From assembly GCF_038958875.1 (NCBI RefSeq), contig NZ_CP152407.1:2673501-2737500 (forward strand): DNA of 64,000 bases, written 5' to 3'. The position numbers were made by a program, and so were the translations under genes. Shown here one piece after another: positions 56,584 through 64,000 of the stretch; positions within the stretch are counted from its first letter, which is position 1; each line of letters begins with the position of its first letter. This DNA comes from Acidovorax sp. FHTAMBA. Its GTDB lineage: Bacteria; Pseudomonadota; Gammaproteobacteria; Burkholderiales; Burkholderiaceae_C. Below the pieces are notes generated by a model, which saw only the letters and a list, made by a program, of their open reading frames with translations, made no database searches and was not told the DNA's origin.

Positions 56584-57645
56584 TCATTTCCACCGCACAC
56601 GGTATTGCGTGAGAAGCCCGGCCACCAGCACCGCAATCAGCGAGGTCGCAACGATTACATCCGCAATGTAGGTGGGCACGCCCACTGCGCGGCTCATGCT
56701 GTCGGCCCCCACCAGCACGCCCGCCACAAAGGTGCCCGCTGCGATCACGCCCAGCGGGTGCAGCCCGGCCAGCATGGCGATCACGATGCCGCTGTAGCCG
56801 TAGCCCGGCGACATGTCGAGCGTCACATAACTCGTGCGGCCCGCCACCTCGATGGCGCCTGCCAGCCCGGCAAGCCCGCCCGAGAGCAGGGCGACGAGAA
56901 CGACAGTGCGGGTTATGGGCACGCCTGCAAAGGCGGCAGCCCGCGCATTGGCCCCGGCAGCGCGAATGTTAAAGCCCGGCACCGTGCGCGCCAGCAACGC
57001 CCACAGCATCACCGCCAGAGAGATGGCCCACAGCAGGCCGGTGTGCAGACGCGTCTGCGGCACCAGCTTGGAAAGTTCCAGGTCGCCCTGCAGCGCCACA
57101 CTCTGCGGCCAGCCCATCGAGAGCGGGTCTTTCATCGGGCCATCGAGCAGGGCCGACACCAGCAGCAGCATGATGAAGTTGAGCAGCAGCGTGGTGACCA
57201 CCTCGTCCACCCCCAGCCGCGCCTTCATCAGCGCCGGGCCCAGCAGCAGCGCGGCGCCCGCCAGCGCGGCGGCCAGCATCATCAGCGGAAAGAGCACGTA
57301 GGGAGACCACTCCAGCCCCGTGCCGCCATGCATGCCGCCCACAGCCACGGCGGCCAGCGCCCCGGCGTAGAGCTGCCCCTCGGCCCCGATGTTGAACAGC
57401 CGCGCGCGGAAGGCCACGGCAGCGGCCAGCCCGGTCAGGATCAGCGGCGTGGCGCGGGTGAGGGTTTCGGTCAGCGCGAACACCGAGCCGAACGCGCCTT
57501 GGAGCAGCAGCGCATAAGTGCGGCCGACCGGCGCCCCGGCCCACAGCACCAGCAGGCCGCTGATCAGCAGCGTGAACACCACGGCGCCCACCGGCGCCAG
57601 CACGTAGGCGGCGGGGGATGTGTGGTTGCGTTTTTCGAGTCGCAT
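56584..57645 (-). CDS. BMP-type ABC transporter permease 1
   Basis: 353 residues with about nine membrane segments. Family marks are ATPLILTGLAAAVAFRARLFNIGAEGQLYAG, the EAA-like region AAGANARAAAFAGVPITRT, and GYSGIVIAMLAGLHPLG. The frame is open for 81 nt upstream but MRLEKRNHTSPAA at 57645 matches family starts; the extension would overlap the REP pair. It pairs with the gene at 55546 to form the channel. Confidence 0.9.
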   Translation of the reverse strand: MRLEKRNHTSPAAYVLAPVGAVVFTLLISGLLVLWAGAPVGRTYALLLQGAFGSVFALTETLTRATPLILTGLAAAVAFRARLFNIGAEGQLYAGALAAVAVGGMHGGTGLEWSPYVLFPLMMLAAALAGAALLLGPALMKARLGVDEVVTTLLLNFIMLLLVSALLDGPMKDPLSMGWPQSVALQGDLELSKLVPQTRLHTGLLWAISLAVMLWALLARTVPGFNIRAAGANARAAAFAGVPITRTVVLVALLSGGLAGLAGAIEVAGRTSYVTLDMSPGYGYSGIVIAMLAGLHPLGVIAAGTFVAGVLVGADSMSRAVGVPTYIADVIVATSLIAVLVAGLLTQYRVRWK

Positions 57646-57698
57646 GGGGTTGTTGCTTTTGGCGTGTTTTATTGATCCGGCATCCGTCCACACGAACC

Positions 57699-57754
57699 GT
57701 TCACGCTGAGCCTGTCGAAGCGCCACGCAGGGCTTCGACAGGCTCAGCCCGAAC
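57699..57754. repeat. Inverted pair of REP-like arms overlapping the ABC ATPase 3' end
   Basis: The left arm at 57699-57721 contains GCTGAGCCTGTCGAAGC; the right arm at 57732-57754 is its inverse (GCTTCGACAGGCTCAGC). The 23-nt arms match at 21 positions around the loop GCCACGCAGG. This arm sequence is a common intergenic repeat of beta- and gamma-proteobacteria. It contains the ATPase stop codon and encodes its last 17 residues. Confidence 0.85.
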
Positions 57755-59302
57755 AGTGGGGGGAGCGCCCGCCATGGCCAGGCCGATGGCTTCGCGTGTC
57801 CAGTCTTCGGCGCGTCGCGCCTCGCTCAGTTGTCCGTCGTGCATGACGGCCACACGGTCCCCCAGGGCCAGCACTTCGTCGAGGTCGTCCGAAATCAGCA
57901 GCACCGCCGCACCGGCATCGCGCGCTGCAATGAGCTGCTGCTGCACAAACATCACTGCACCAATGTCCAGCCCCCAGGTCGGCTGGTGTGCCACGATGAG
58001 TTGGGGTGCGGGCGCTGTGTTGCCTGCATCGTCCTGCGGCGGCAACAGCGCCCGGCCCAGAATGAGCTTTTGCATGTTGCCGCCCGACAGCGACCGCGCG
58101 GGCGTATCCGGCCCGCCGCCGCGCACATCAAAGGTCTCGGCTACGCGCTGCGCATGCTGGCGCGCGGCGCGGCGTTTGACCCAGAAGGCGCGCAACCACG
58201 GGTGCGCAAACCAGGGGCCGCGCAGGCGTTCGGACACGGCGTTCTCCCACACCGGCAAGTCGCCCACCACGCCCACGGCGTGCCGGTCTTCGGGAATGCG
58301 GGCCACGCCCTGGCTCACCAGCCACGCGGGCCGGGCTTGCAGGGGGGCGCCACGCAGCGTGACCTGGCCGGTGGCGGCTGCACGCACGCCACACAACACA
58401 TCGGCCAGCGCCACCTGGCCATTGCCGCTGACGCCTGCAATGGCCACGATCTCGCCTGCGCGCAGGGTGAGGGATACATCGTTCAGCCGGTCGCGCCCGG
58501 TGGGGGCGGTGCTGACGTTGCTCAGGGTGCAGATGGGCTCGCCCACGTTCTGCGCGGGGCGGCGTTCGGCCGCTTCGATCGCATGGCCCACCATCCACTG
58601 CGCCAGTTGCCCTTGGGTCGTGCCCTGCGCTGGCGCCTCGGCCACCAGCTTGCCCTGGCGCAGCACGGCCACCCGGTGCGACACGCGCAGCACCTCGCCG
58701 AGTTTGTGGCTGATGAAGATGATGGACAGGCCCTGCGCCACCATCTGCGCCAGGGTGTCGAACAGTGCCTCGCTCTCCTGCGGGGTGAGCACGGCAGTGG
58801 GTTCATCCAGGATCAGGATGCGGGCGCCCCGGTAGAGCGCTTTCAAAATTTCGACCCGCTGGCGCTCGCCCACCGAGAGACTGCCGACCTTCGCATCGGG
58901 GCTCACTGGCAGGCCAAACTGCTGCGACACGGCCAGCAGCTTGGCGCGTGCCTCGCTGCGGCGCGAAAAGGGCTGCCATAGGGGCTCGCTGCCCAGCAGC
59001 ACGTTGTCCAGCACCGTGAGGTTGTCGGCCAGTGTGAAGTGCTGGTGCACCATGCCAATGCCCGCCGCCAGCGCCGCACGCGGCTGGCCGGGGGGCAGGG
59101 GCTGGCCGAAGACTTCGATGCTGCCTTCGTCGGCCACGTAGTGCCCGAAGAGGATGGACATCAGCGTGGACTTGCCCGCGCCGTTTTCGCCCAGCAGGGC
59201 CAGCACTTCGCCACGTGCGAGGGTCAGGCTGATGCTGTCGTTGGCAACGAGCTTGCCAAAACGCTTGGTGATATTCGCGAGCTTCAGCACGGGGGTGGTC
59301 AT
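57701..59302 (-). CDS. BMP-type ABC transporter ATP-binding protein (two ATPase domains)
   Basis: 533 residues with two ABC domains. The first has GENGAGKST and LSVGERQRVEILKAL. The second has a degenerate Walker A (GVSGNGQVAL, Lys replaced by Gln) and LSGGNMQKLILGRAL. This is usual for NupO/YufO and MglA-type transporters, where the second site does not hydrolyse. The normal end is about GLAMAGAPPT; the final 17 residues (VRAEPVEALRGASTGSA) are encoded by the REP-like repeat. The ATG at 59302 was chosen; the open frame runs to 59479 through the TCTGCAG repeat. Confidence 0.92.
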   Translation of the reverse strand: MTTPVLKLANITKRFGKLVANDSISLTLARGEVLALLGENGAGKSTLMSILFGHYVADEGSIEVFGQPLPPGQPRAALAAGIGMVHQHFTLADNLTVLDNVLLGSEPLWQPFSRRSEARAKLLAVSQQFGLPVSPDAKVGSLSVGERQRVEILKALYRGARILILDEPTAVLTPQESEALFDTLAQMVAQGLSIIFISHKLGEVLRVSHRVAVLRQGKLVAEAPAQGTTQGQLAQWMVGHAIEAAERRPAQNVGEPICTLSNVSTAPTGRDRLNDVSLTLRAGEIVAIAGVSGNGQVALADVLCGVRAAATGQVTLRGAPLQARPAWLVSQGVARIPEDRHAVGVVGDLPVWENAVSERLRGPWFAHPWLRAFWVKRRAARQHAQRVAETFDVRGGGPDTPARSLSGGNMQKLILGRALLPPQDDAGNTAPAPQLIVAHQPTWGLDIGAVMFVQQQLIAARDAGAAVLLISDDLDEVLALGDRVAVMHDGQLSEARRAEDWTREAIGLAMAGAPPTVRAEPVEALRGASTGSA

Positions 59303-59432
59303 GGCCCAGATGGTATTCAAGATTGATGGCAGGTCGCCCTGCTGCGTTCTGTAGGCTGGAGCGATTTTTGTCACAGCAGTTTCAATTGGATGCGTGGCGA
59401 GGGAACGCCCATCCCCTGTCTCTGCATAGGAT

Positions 59433-59474
59433 TCTGCAGTCTGCAGTCTGCAGTCTGCAGTCTGCAGTCTGCGG
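59433..59474 (+). repeat. Tandem heptamer repeat (TCTGCAG)6
   Basis: Five exact units of TCTGCAG and a sixth with one change (TCTGCGG), 42 bases in all. It starts 131 bases upstream of the ABC ATPase ATG and ends 45 bases before the GH19-like gene, in the divergent gap between them. The remainder of the gap (59303-59432 and 59475-59519) shows no recognisable promoter. Confidence 0.9.
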
Positions 59475-59519
59475 TTCACGCGGCTTGCAGCCTCAACACA
59501 TCCCCTTCACTTACCTGGC

Positions 59520-60419
59520 ATGACCACCACACTCCCAAGAACCGATTATGGGCACTCCGGCCTCTACGATCGGTCCATTTTCCAGAACGAGTTCACAGCG
59601 CAATTCAGCAAGAGTGGCCGGTACAACGCCGCTGCTATCCCCGACATGGTTACGCTGTTGGGCATGATGGAACGCGACCCCGGTATCACCGATGTGCGGC
59701 AGGTAGCCTACATGCTGGCGACAGTCATGTGGGAGACGACTTCTCCGACCACAATCTCCCGCCCCGCGTTGAGCAAGAAAGGCCGTCCTCTGGTGGACAA
59801 GCACAAACAACCGGTCATGGTGCGCGAGCGCAAGTGGCTGATGACCATGGCACCTGTTGACGAAGTCGGGCGGGGCAATGGTCGCAGGTACCATGAGCCC
59901 GTGAAGGTCAAGCAACTCCCTAGCGGGTCTGTGAGAATCACAGAGCAGGATGGCGATCAGTTCACGGTGTCGCCTGCCGGGTTGATTTCACCAGTCACCA
60001 GGAATGCCAAGATGGGAACGGTCGATGGGGGCGTGGCTGACGCAGTTTACGCCCGCGATGATGGAGTGGAGCAGGCGTATTTTGGCCGGGGCTACGTGCA
60101 GCTGACCTGGTGGTCAAACTATGCGACTTCAGGGGTTGCATTAGGGCGTGGACTCGATCTGCTGGTCAATCCAGAGCTCGTGAAGACACCGGAAGTGGCT
60201 TACGCATTGATGTCGCATGGCATGCGGACTGGACGAGGGTTCGCAAACGGCCGCAGTTTCCCCCAATATTTCAGCGCCGGCGCAACGAACTATGTGGCAG
60301 CGCGCGGGATGGTGAACGGCAGCGACCATGCCGCCGACATCGCCGCAATCGCGTTGCAGTTTGAGAAAATTCTGCTCAAGGCCCGAGTCGCCAGAGTCAA
60401 TGAGGAGGTAACCCCATGA
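59520..60419 (+). CDS. GH19/lysozyme-like protein, possible cell-wall effector
   Basis: 299 residues without signal peptide or membrane segment. The N-terminal block QVAYMLATVMWETTSPTT resembles the catalytic-Glu helix of family 19 glycoside hydrolases (Glu72), and YFGRGYVQLTWWSNYATSG with LLVNPELVKTPEVAYAL (189-230) resembles their GRGxxQLT core. An insertion at about 80-180 separates them. It should act on peptidoglycan or chitin. GC is lower than the neighbours (33 of the first 60 coding bases). It lies inside the BMP transporter locus on the opposite strand. Ends overlapping the DUF4087-like gene. The family call is remote. Confidence 0.65.
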   Translation: MTTTLPRTDYGHSGLYDRSIFQNEFTAQFSKSGRYNAAAIPDMVTLLGMMERDPGITDVRQVAYMLATVMWETTSPTTISRPALSKKGRPLVDKHKQPVMVRERKWLMTMAPVDEVGRGNGRRYHEPVKVKQLPSGSVRITEQDGDQFTVSPAGLISPVTRNAKMGTVDGGVADAVYARDDGVEQAYFGRGYVQLTWWSNYATSGVALGRGLDLLVNPELVKTPEVAYALMSHGMRTGRGFANGRSFPQYFSAGATNYVAARGMVNGSDHAADIAAIALQFEKILLKARVARVNEEVTP

Positions 60420-60847
60420 CGCGTGCATTTCGACGTCGGATGCACGGGCTGTTGTGGAGTGCCTTAGTGAGTATTGCTTGCATCCCGTCAATCAATGCCG
60501 CACAGGCATCGACCAGTGCCAGCAGGACCACCGCGCTTCCTACCTTGTGCGGATGGCTAGACAACCCCACTCCCGGTAACGTGGAACTTCTGGACCGCGA
60601 TGGCCGCTGGGAGATCGCGATGCAGGGCGGCCATCAGGCGGAGGGCAACCTGCCGGCCTTCACCTCGGCGCGCTGGGTGCGCACGGGTCACGGCAGCGCT
60701 GGGTATGGATGCGTTTGCATCAAGGCCCGCGTCGACAGGGACGAACGCAAAATACTCCAGATGGTGCAAGCGCGCTCCATGCCACTGCAGACCTGCCGCA
60801 AAGATCCCGCGATAAAGGGGGAGGAACCGTTCAATCCGCTGAAGTGA
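60416..60847 (+). CDS. Secreted DUF4087-like protein, possible immunity protein
   Basis: 143 residues. A signal peptide (LLWSALVSIACIPSINAAQA, residues about 10-30) is followed by a small domain: CGWLDNPTPGNVELLDRDG, WEIAMQGGHQAEGN, TSARWVRTG, GYGCVCIKARVDRD, and PLQTCRKDPA. This pattern, with four conserved cysteines, matches DUF4087 as I remember it. The ATG overlaps the stop of the GH19-like gene by 4 nt with a strong GAGGAGG ribosome binding site inside that gene. The pairing of an unsecreted cell-wall enzyme with a coupled periplasmic partner is typical of immunity proteins; that role is inferred. Confidence 0.7.
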   Translation: MTRAFRRRMHGLLWSALVSIACIPSINAAQASTSASRTTALPTLCGWLDNPTPGNVELLDRDGRWEIAMQGGHQAEGNLPAFTSARWVRTGHGSAGYGCVCIKARVDRDERKILQMVQARSMPLQTCRKDPAIKGEEPFNPLK

Positions 60848-60971
60848 TACGCGTGAACAACCCACTGCCGGGTCGCGGTGGTTGGGTGATGCGGCGGCAT
60901 GTCAGTTCAGCACGAGACCGCCAGAAACGCCGCAGCAAACTGGGCGCCTTGGCGCCCGCTGAATTCGGTAA

Positions 60972-61982
60972 CTACTTGGCCGTCGACTTGGGCTGGCTGT
61001 CGTCCACCTTCACGGTGAACTTGCCCGCCAGGATGTCCGCCTCTTTTGCCTTGACCTTGGCCACGATGTCGGCGGGCACCTTCTTCTCGAACGTGCCCAA
61101 GGGGGAAAGTTCAGAGCCCTTGTGCTTCATCATCGAATACGGGCCGTAGTCCTCGGCGGTGAACTTGCCTTCCTTTACCAGCTTGAGCGCGCGGTCGATG
61201 CTGGGCTCCATGTGCCAGATGGCCGAGGCGACCACGGTGTCGGGATACTGTGGCTGGGTGTCGATCACGTTGCCGATGGCGAGCTTGCCTTTTTCCTTGG
61301 CGGCGTCGCTTACGCCAAAGCGCTCGGCGTAGAGCACATCGGCGCCCTTGTCGATCATGGCGAAGGTGGCTTCCTTGGCCTTGGGTGGATCAAACCAGCT
61401 GTTGATGAAGGTGACGGTGAACTCGACCTTGGGGTTGGTTTCCTTGGCACCGGCCATGAAGGCGTGCATCAGGCGGTTGACCTCGGGGATGGGAAAGCCG
61501 CCCACCATGCCGATCTTGTTGGTCTTGGTCATGCCGCCGGCGATCATGCCGCTGAGGTACGCGGGCTCCTGGATGTAGTTGTCGAACACGCTGAAATTGG
61601 GCGCCTGCGGCTTGCCCGACGAGCCGAGCAGGAAGGAGGTCTTGGGAAAGTCCTTGGCCACCTTGCGGGCGGCGGCTTCCACCGCAAAGGCCTCGCCCAC
61701 GATGAGCTGGTTGCCGCCGGTGGCGTACTCGCGCATCACGCGCTCGTAGTCGGCGTTGCTCACGTTTTCGCTGGCCTTGTATTCGATCTCGCCACGCGAT
61801 TCTGCGGCCTTGAGCGCCTTGTGGATGCGGCTGACCCATTGCTGCTCGAAAGGCACCGTGTAGATCGCCGCAACCTTGAGCTTGGACTGCGCGAAGGCCA
61901 GAGAGGGCGCCATCGCCATGGCGGCAGATAGGGCCATGGAAGTGCAGAGCAGGCGTCCGGTGAAGATGCGGCGAGTGGTCAT
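60972..61982 (-). CDS. BMP family ABC transporter substrate-binding protein
   Basis: 336 residues. A signal peptide (MTTRRIFTGRLLCTSMALS, cleaved near SLAFA) leads into a periplasmic binding protein of the Bmp/PnrA group: KVAAIYTVPFEQQWVSRIHKAL, IVGEAFAVEAAARKVAKDFPKT and NRLMHAFMAGAKETNP. These proteins bind nucleosides or purines. It is on the same strand as the transporter ATPase and permeases, 1.7 kb upstream, separated from them by the effector-like cassette. The ATG at 61982 was chosen for the signal peptide. Confidence 0.92.
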   Translation of the reverse strand: MTTRRIFTGRLLCTSMALSAAMAMAPSLAFAQSKLKVAAIYTVPFEQQWVSRIHKALKAAESRGEIEYKASENVSNADYERVMREYATGGNQLIVGEAFAVEAAARKVAKDFPKTSFLLGSSGKPQAPNFSVFDNYIQEPAYLSGMIAGGMTKTNKIGMVGGFPIPEVNRLMHAFMAGAKETNPKVEFTVTFINSWFDPPKAKEATFAMIDKGADVLYAERFGVSDAAKEKGKLAIGNVIDTQPQYPDTVVASAIWHMEPSIDRALKLVKEGKFTAEDYGPYSMMKHKGSELSPLGTFEKKVPADIVAKVKAKEADILAGKFTVKVDDSQPKSTAK

Positions 61983-62213
61983 GGTGGGTCCTTCAGACAA
62001 GCGAACAAGGAGGTTGGGTGTGCTGCTACCAAGCAAGGAGCGCGCCAGTCGGTGGCTGTGTAACTGCAAACCAGCGGCAAGTCTGCCAGAGGAAAGCCAC
62101 CAGTTGGTAAAAAAATGGTGCATGCGTGCAGCGCATCCGGAAACCAGACCGGGGCACCCCACCACGGTAGGGCTCCCAATTGGCAGATGCGCATCGCAGC
62201 GAGACCCGGTGAT

Positions 62214-62253
62214 GAAAAAAAGCCACCGCTGGGCGGCAAGCCCTGCGGTGGCT
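62214..62253 (-). terminator. Intrinsic terminator of upp
   Basis: On the minus strand AGCCACCGC pairs with GCGGTGGCT (plus-strand 62221-62229 and 62245-62253), followed by seven Ts (A-run at 62214-62220). It lies 26 nt after the upp stop. The rest of 61983-62213, upstream of the BMP gene, contains no feature I can name; its promoter must lie there. Confidence 0.88.
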
Positions 62254-62279
62254 GGTGCACGGGCGCTGCAGTTGTGCGC

Positions 62280-62912
<633 letters not shown>

Positions 62913-62952
62913 GGCCTGGCCTGTGTTTTTTTGGGGGGAGAAGCGGGCAAGT

Positions 62953-63927
62953 CTAATCTGCAAGAAACCGCGCGTAGCGCGACAGATCCACGTTGCCGCC
63001 ACTGATCAGGATGCCCACCCGCTTGCCGCGCACGTCCACACTGCCATGCTGGGCACCGGCAAAGGCCAGGGCGCCTGTGGGCTCAACCACGAGTTTCATG
63101 CGTTCGGCAAAAAACCGCAGTGCCTCGACCAGTTGCGCATCGGTGGCGGTCACCATGTCGTCGGCCAGGCGCGCGATGATGGGGAAGGTGATTTGCCCCA
63201 GCGCCTGGGTTTGTGCGCCATCGGCAATGGTGTGGGGTGTGGGGATCTGCACGATGTGGCCGGCGCGCACCGACTGCTGGCCATCGTTGCCGGCTTCGGG
63301 CTCCACGCCCACCACGCGGCAATGCGGTGCCAGTGCCTCGGCAGCCAGCAGGCTGCCCGCCAGCAGGCCGCCGCCGCCCACGCAGACAAAGAGGTAATCC
63401 AGGTCCGGCACATCTTCCAGCAGTTCCTTGGCGGCCGTGCCCTGGCCCGCGATGACATGGGGGTGGTCAAACGGGGGCACCAGGGTCATGCCACGCTCCA
63501 GCGCCAGCTGGCGGCTGATGCCCTCGCGGTCTTCGGTGTAGCGGTTGTAGGTGACGACCTGGGCTCCGTATTGCCGTGTGGCGGCCATCTTGGCGGCGGG
63601 AGCGTCTTCCGGCATCACGATGACGGCGGGCATGTCCAGCAGCCGAGCCGACAGCGCGATGGCCTGGGCGTGGTTGCCGGCCGAAAACGCCAGCACGCCA
63701 CGCTCACGCTGCTCGTCGGTGAACTGCGCCAGGGTGTTGAAGGCGCCGCGGAACTTGAAGGCGCCGGTGCGCTGCAGGTTCTCGCACTTGAAGAAAAGCT
63801 GTGCGCCCAGCGCCTCGTCGGCCGTGGTGGAGCGCAGGACGGGCGTGTGGTGCGCCATGCCCTGGAGCCGGTGTGCGGCCGCAGCCACGTCGTCATAGGT
63901 GGGCGGGGTGAAGCTGGGCGAGGTCAT
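62953..63927 (-). CDS. Threonine/serine dehydratase family PLP enzyme
   Basis: 324 residues of the fold type II PLP family. CENLQRTGAFKFRGAFN contains the PLP lysine; VCVGGGGLLAGSLL binds the cofactor phosphate; EPEAGNDGQQ and EPTGALAFAGAQ are later active-site blocks. No regulatory ACT domain, so it is the short catabolic or racemase-like type (threonine ammonia-lyase, serine racemase or 3-hydroxyaspartate ammonia-lyase). The 3' neighbour is upp, 41 bases apart. The 73 bases to the window end hold nothing recognisable. Confidence 0.9.
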   Translation of the reverse strand: MTSPSFTPPTYDDVAAAAHRLQGMAHHTPVLRSTTADEALGAQLFFKCENLQRTGAFKFRGAFNTLAQFTDEQRERGVLAFSAGNHAQAIALSARLLDMPAVIVMPEDAPAAKMAATRQYGAQVVTYNRYTEDREGISRQLALERGMTLVPPFDHPHVIAGQGTAAKELLEDVPDLDYLFVCVGGGGLLAGSLLAAEALAPHCRVVGVEPEAGNDGQQSVRAGHIVQIPTPHTIADGAQTQALGQITFPIIARLADDMVTATDAQLVEALRFFAERMKLVVEPTGALAFAGAQHGSVDVRGKRVGILISGGNVDLSRYARFLAD

Positions 63928-64000
63928 AAGGTGGCATCCTTGGTTGCACGCAGGGCGCAGCGGTGGCTTGCCCCTTCATGCCCGGATGATAGCCCGTTGA

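Noticed and set aside
59433..59474. Short regular repeats read as a possible CRISPR.
   Set aside because: The units are 7 bases without spacers; it is a plain tandem repeat.

Overview
The window looks like chromosomal DNA of a Comamonadaceae betaproteobacterium, most like Acidovorax. It has high GC with strong GC3 bias and a typical beta-proteobacterial gene set: an iscR-led isc operon ending in fdx and a dnaQ-type exonuclease, sucA-sucB-lpd with zapE behind it, clpS-clpA, and a YqjD/YqjE pair. It also carries dispersed short repeats with an AGCGCTT/AAGCGCT hairpin core that I associate with this family. No rRNA, prophage, transposase or CRISPR array is visible. The taxonomic call rests on recalled gene order and repeat type, not on a database search.

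Layout. 0-5 kb: a DODA-type dioxygenase with a Tat-like leader, an internally deleted nucleotidyltransferase relic, an aromatic aminotransferase and uvrB. 5-11.4 kb: the iscRSUA-hscBA-fdx operon plus dnaQ, with a terminator-like hairpin between iscA and hscB and a repeat copy inside the hscA reading frame. 11.4-18.3 kb: two identical tRNA-Val(CAC) genes, a histone-deacetylase-like amidohydrolase, an FAD oxidoreductase, a three-gene YqjD/E/K-like membrane cluster, pyrD and rpiA in a very tight divergent pair, and an AI-2E family permease. 18.5-26.1 kb: the 2-oxoglutarate dehydrogenase operon, zapE and a periplasmic coiled-coil protein. 26-36.6 kb: a PP2C phosphatase, a DinG/YoaA helicase, bamD, dnaE, clpS and clpA. 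36.9-47.7 kb: a lipoprotein, a lytic transglycosylase, sbcB, a trans-sulfuration enzyme, a Na/Pi cotransporter, a Ser/Thr kinase fused to a cyclic-nucleotide-binding domain, a fused SpmA-SpmB protein and a YebC-family regulator. 47.8-51 kb: a J-domain protein followed by three unrecognised proteins, broken up by dispersed repeats. 51-64 kb: a GGDEF cyclase, then a nucleobase/nucleoside salvage neighbourhood (cytosine-deaminase-like enzyme, BMP-type ABC importer, upp) and a threonine dehydratase-like enzyme.

Most genes are housekeeping. The most unusual part is a two-gene, lower-GC cassette at 59.5-60.8 kb. It lies on the opposite strand inside the BMP-type transporter locus, between the substrate-binding protein gene and the ATPase gene. 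Its first gene encodes a GH19/lysozyme-like protein without a signal peptide. The second overlaps it by 4 nt and encodes a secreted small DUF4087-like protein, so together they look like a cell-wall-directed effector and its periplasmic immunity protein. A six-unit TCTGCAG tandem repeat sits just upstream.

The second theme is repeats acting on genes. Eight copies of a hairpin repeat (family 1) are scattered through the window, one of them translated inside hscA. Three copies of a second, longer repeat (family 2) include two that flank one unknown gene. A pair of REP-like arms supplies the last 17 codons and the stop codon of the ABC ATPase.
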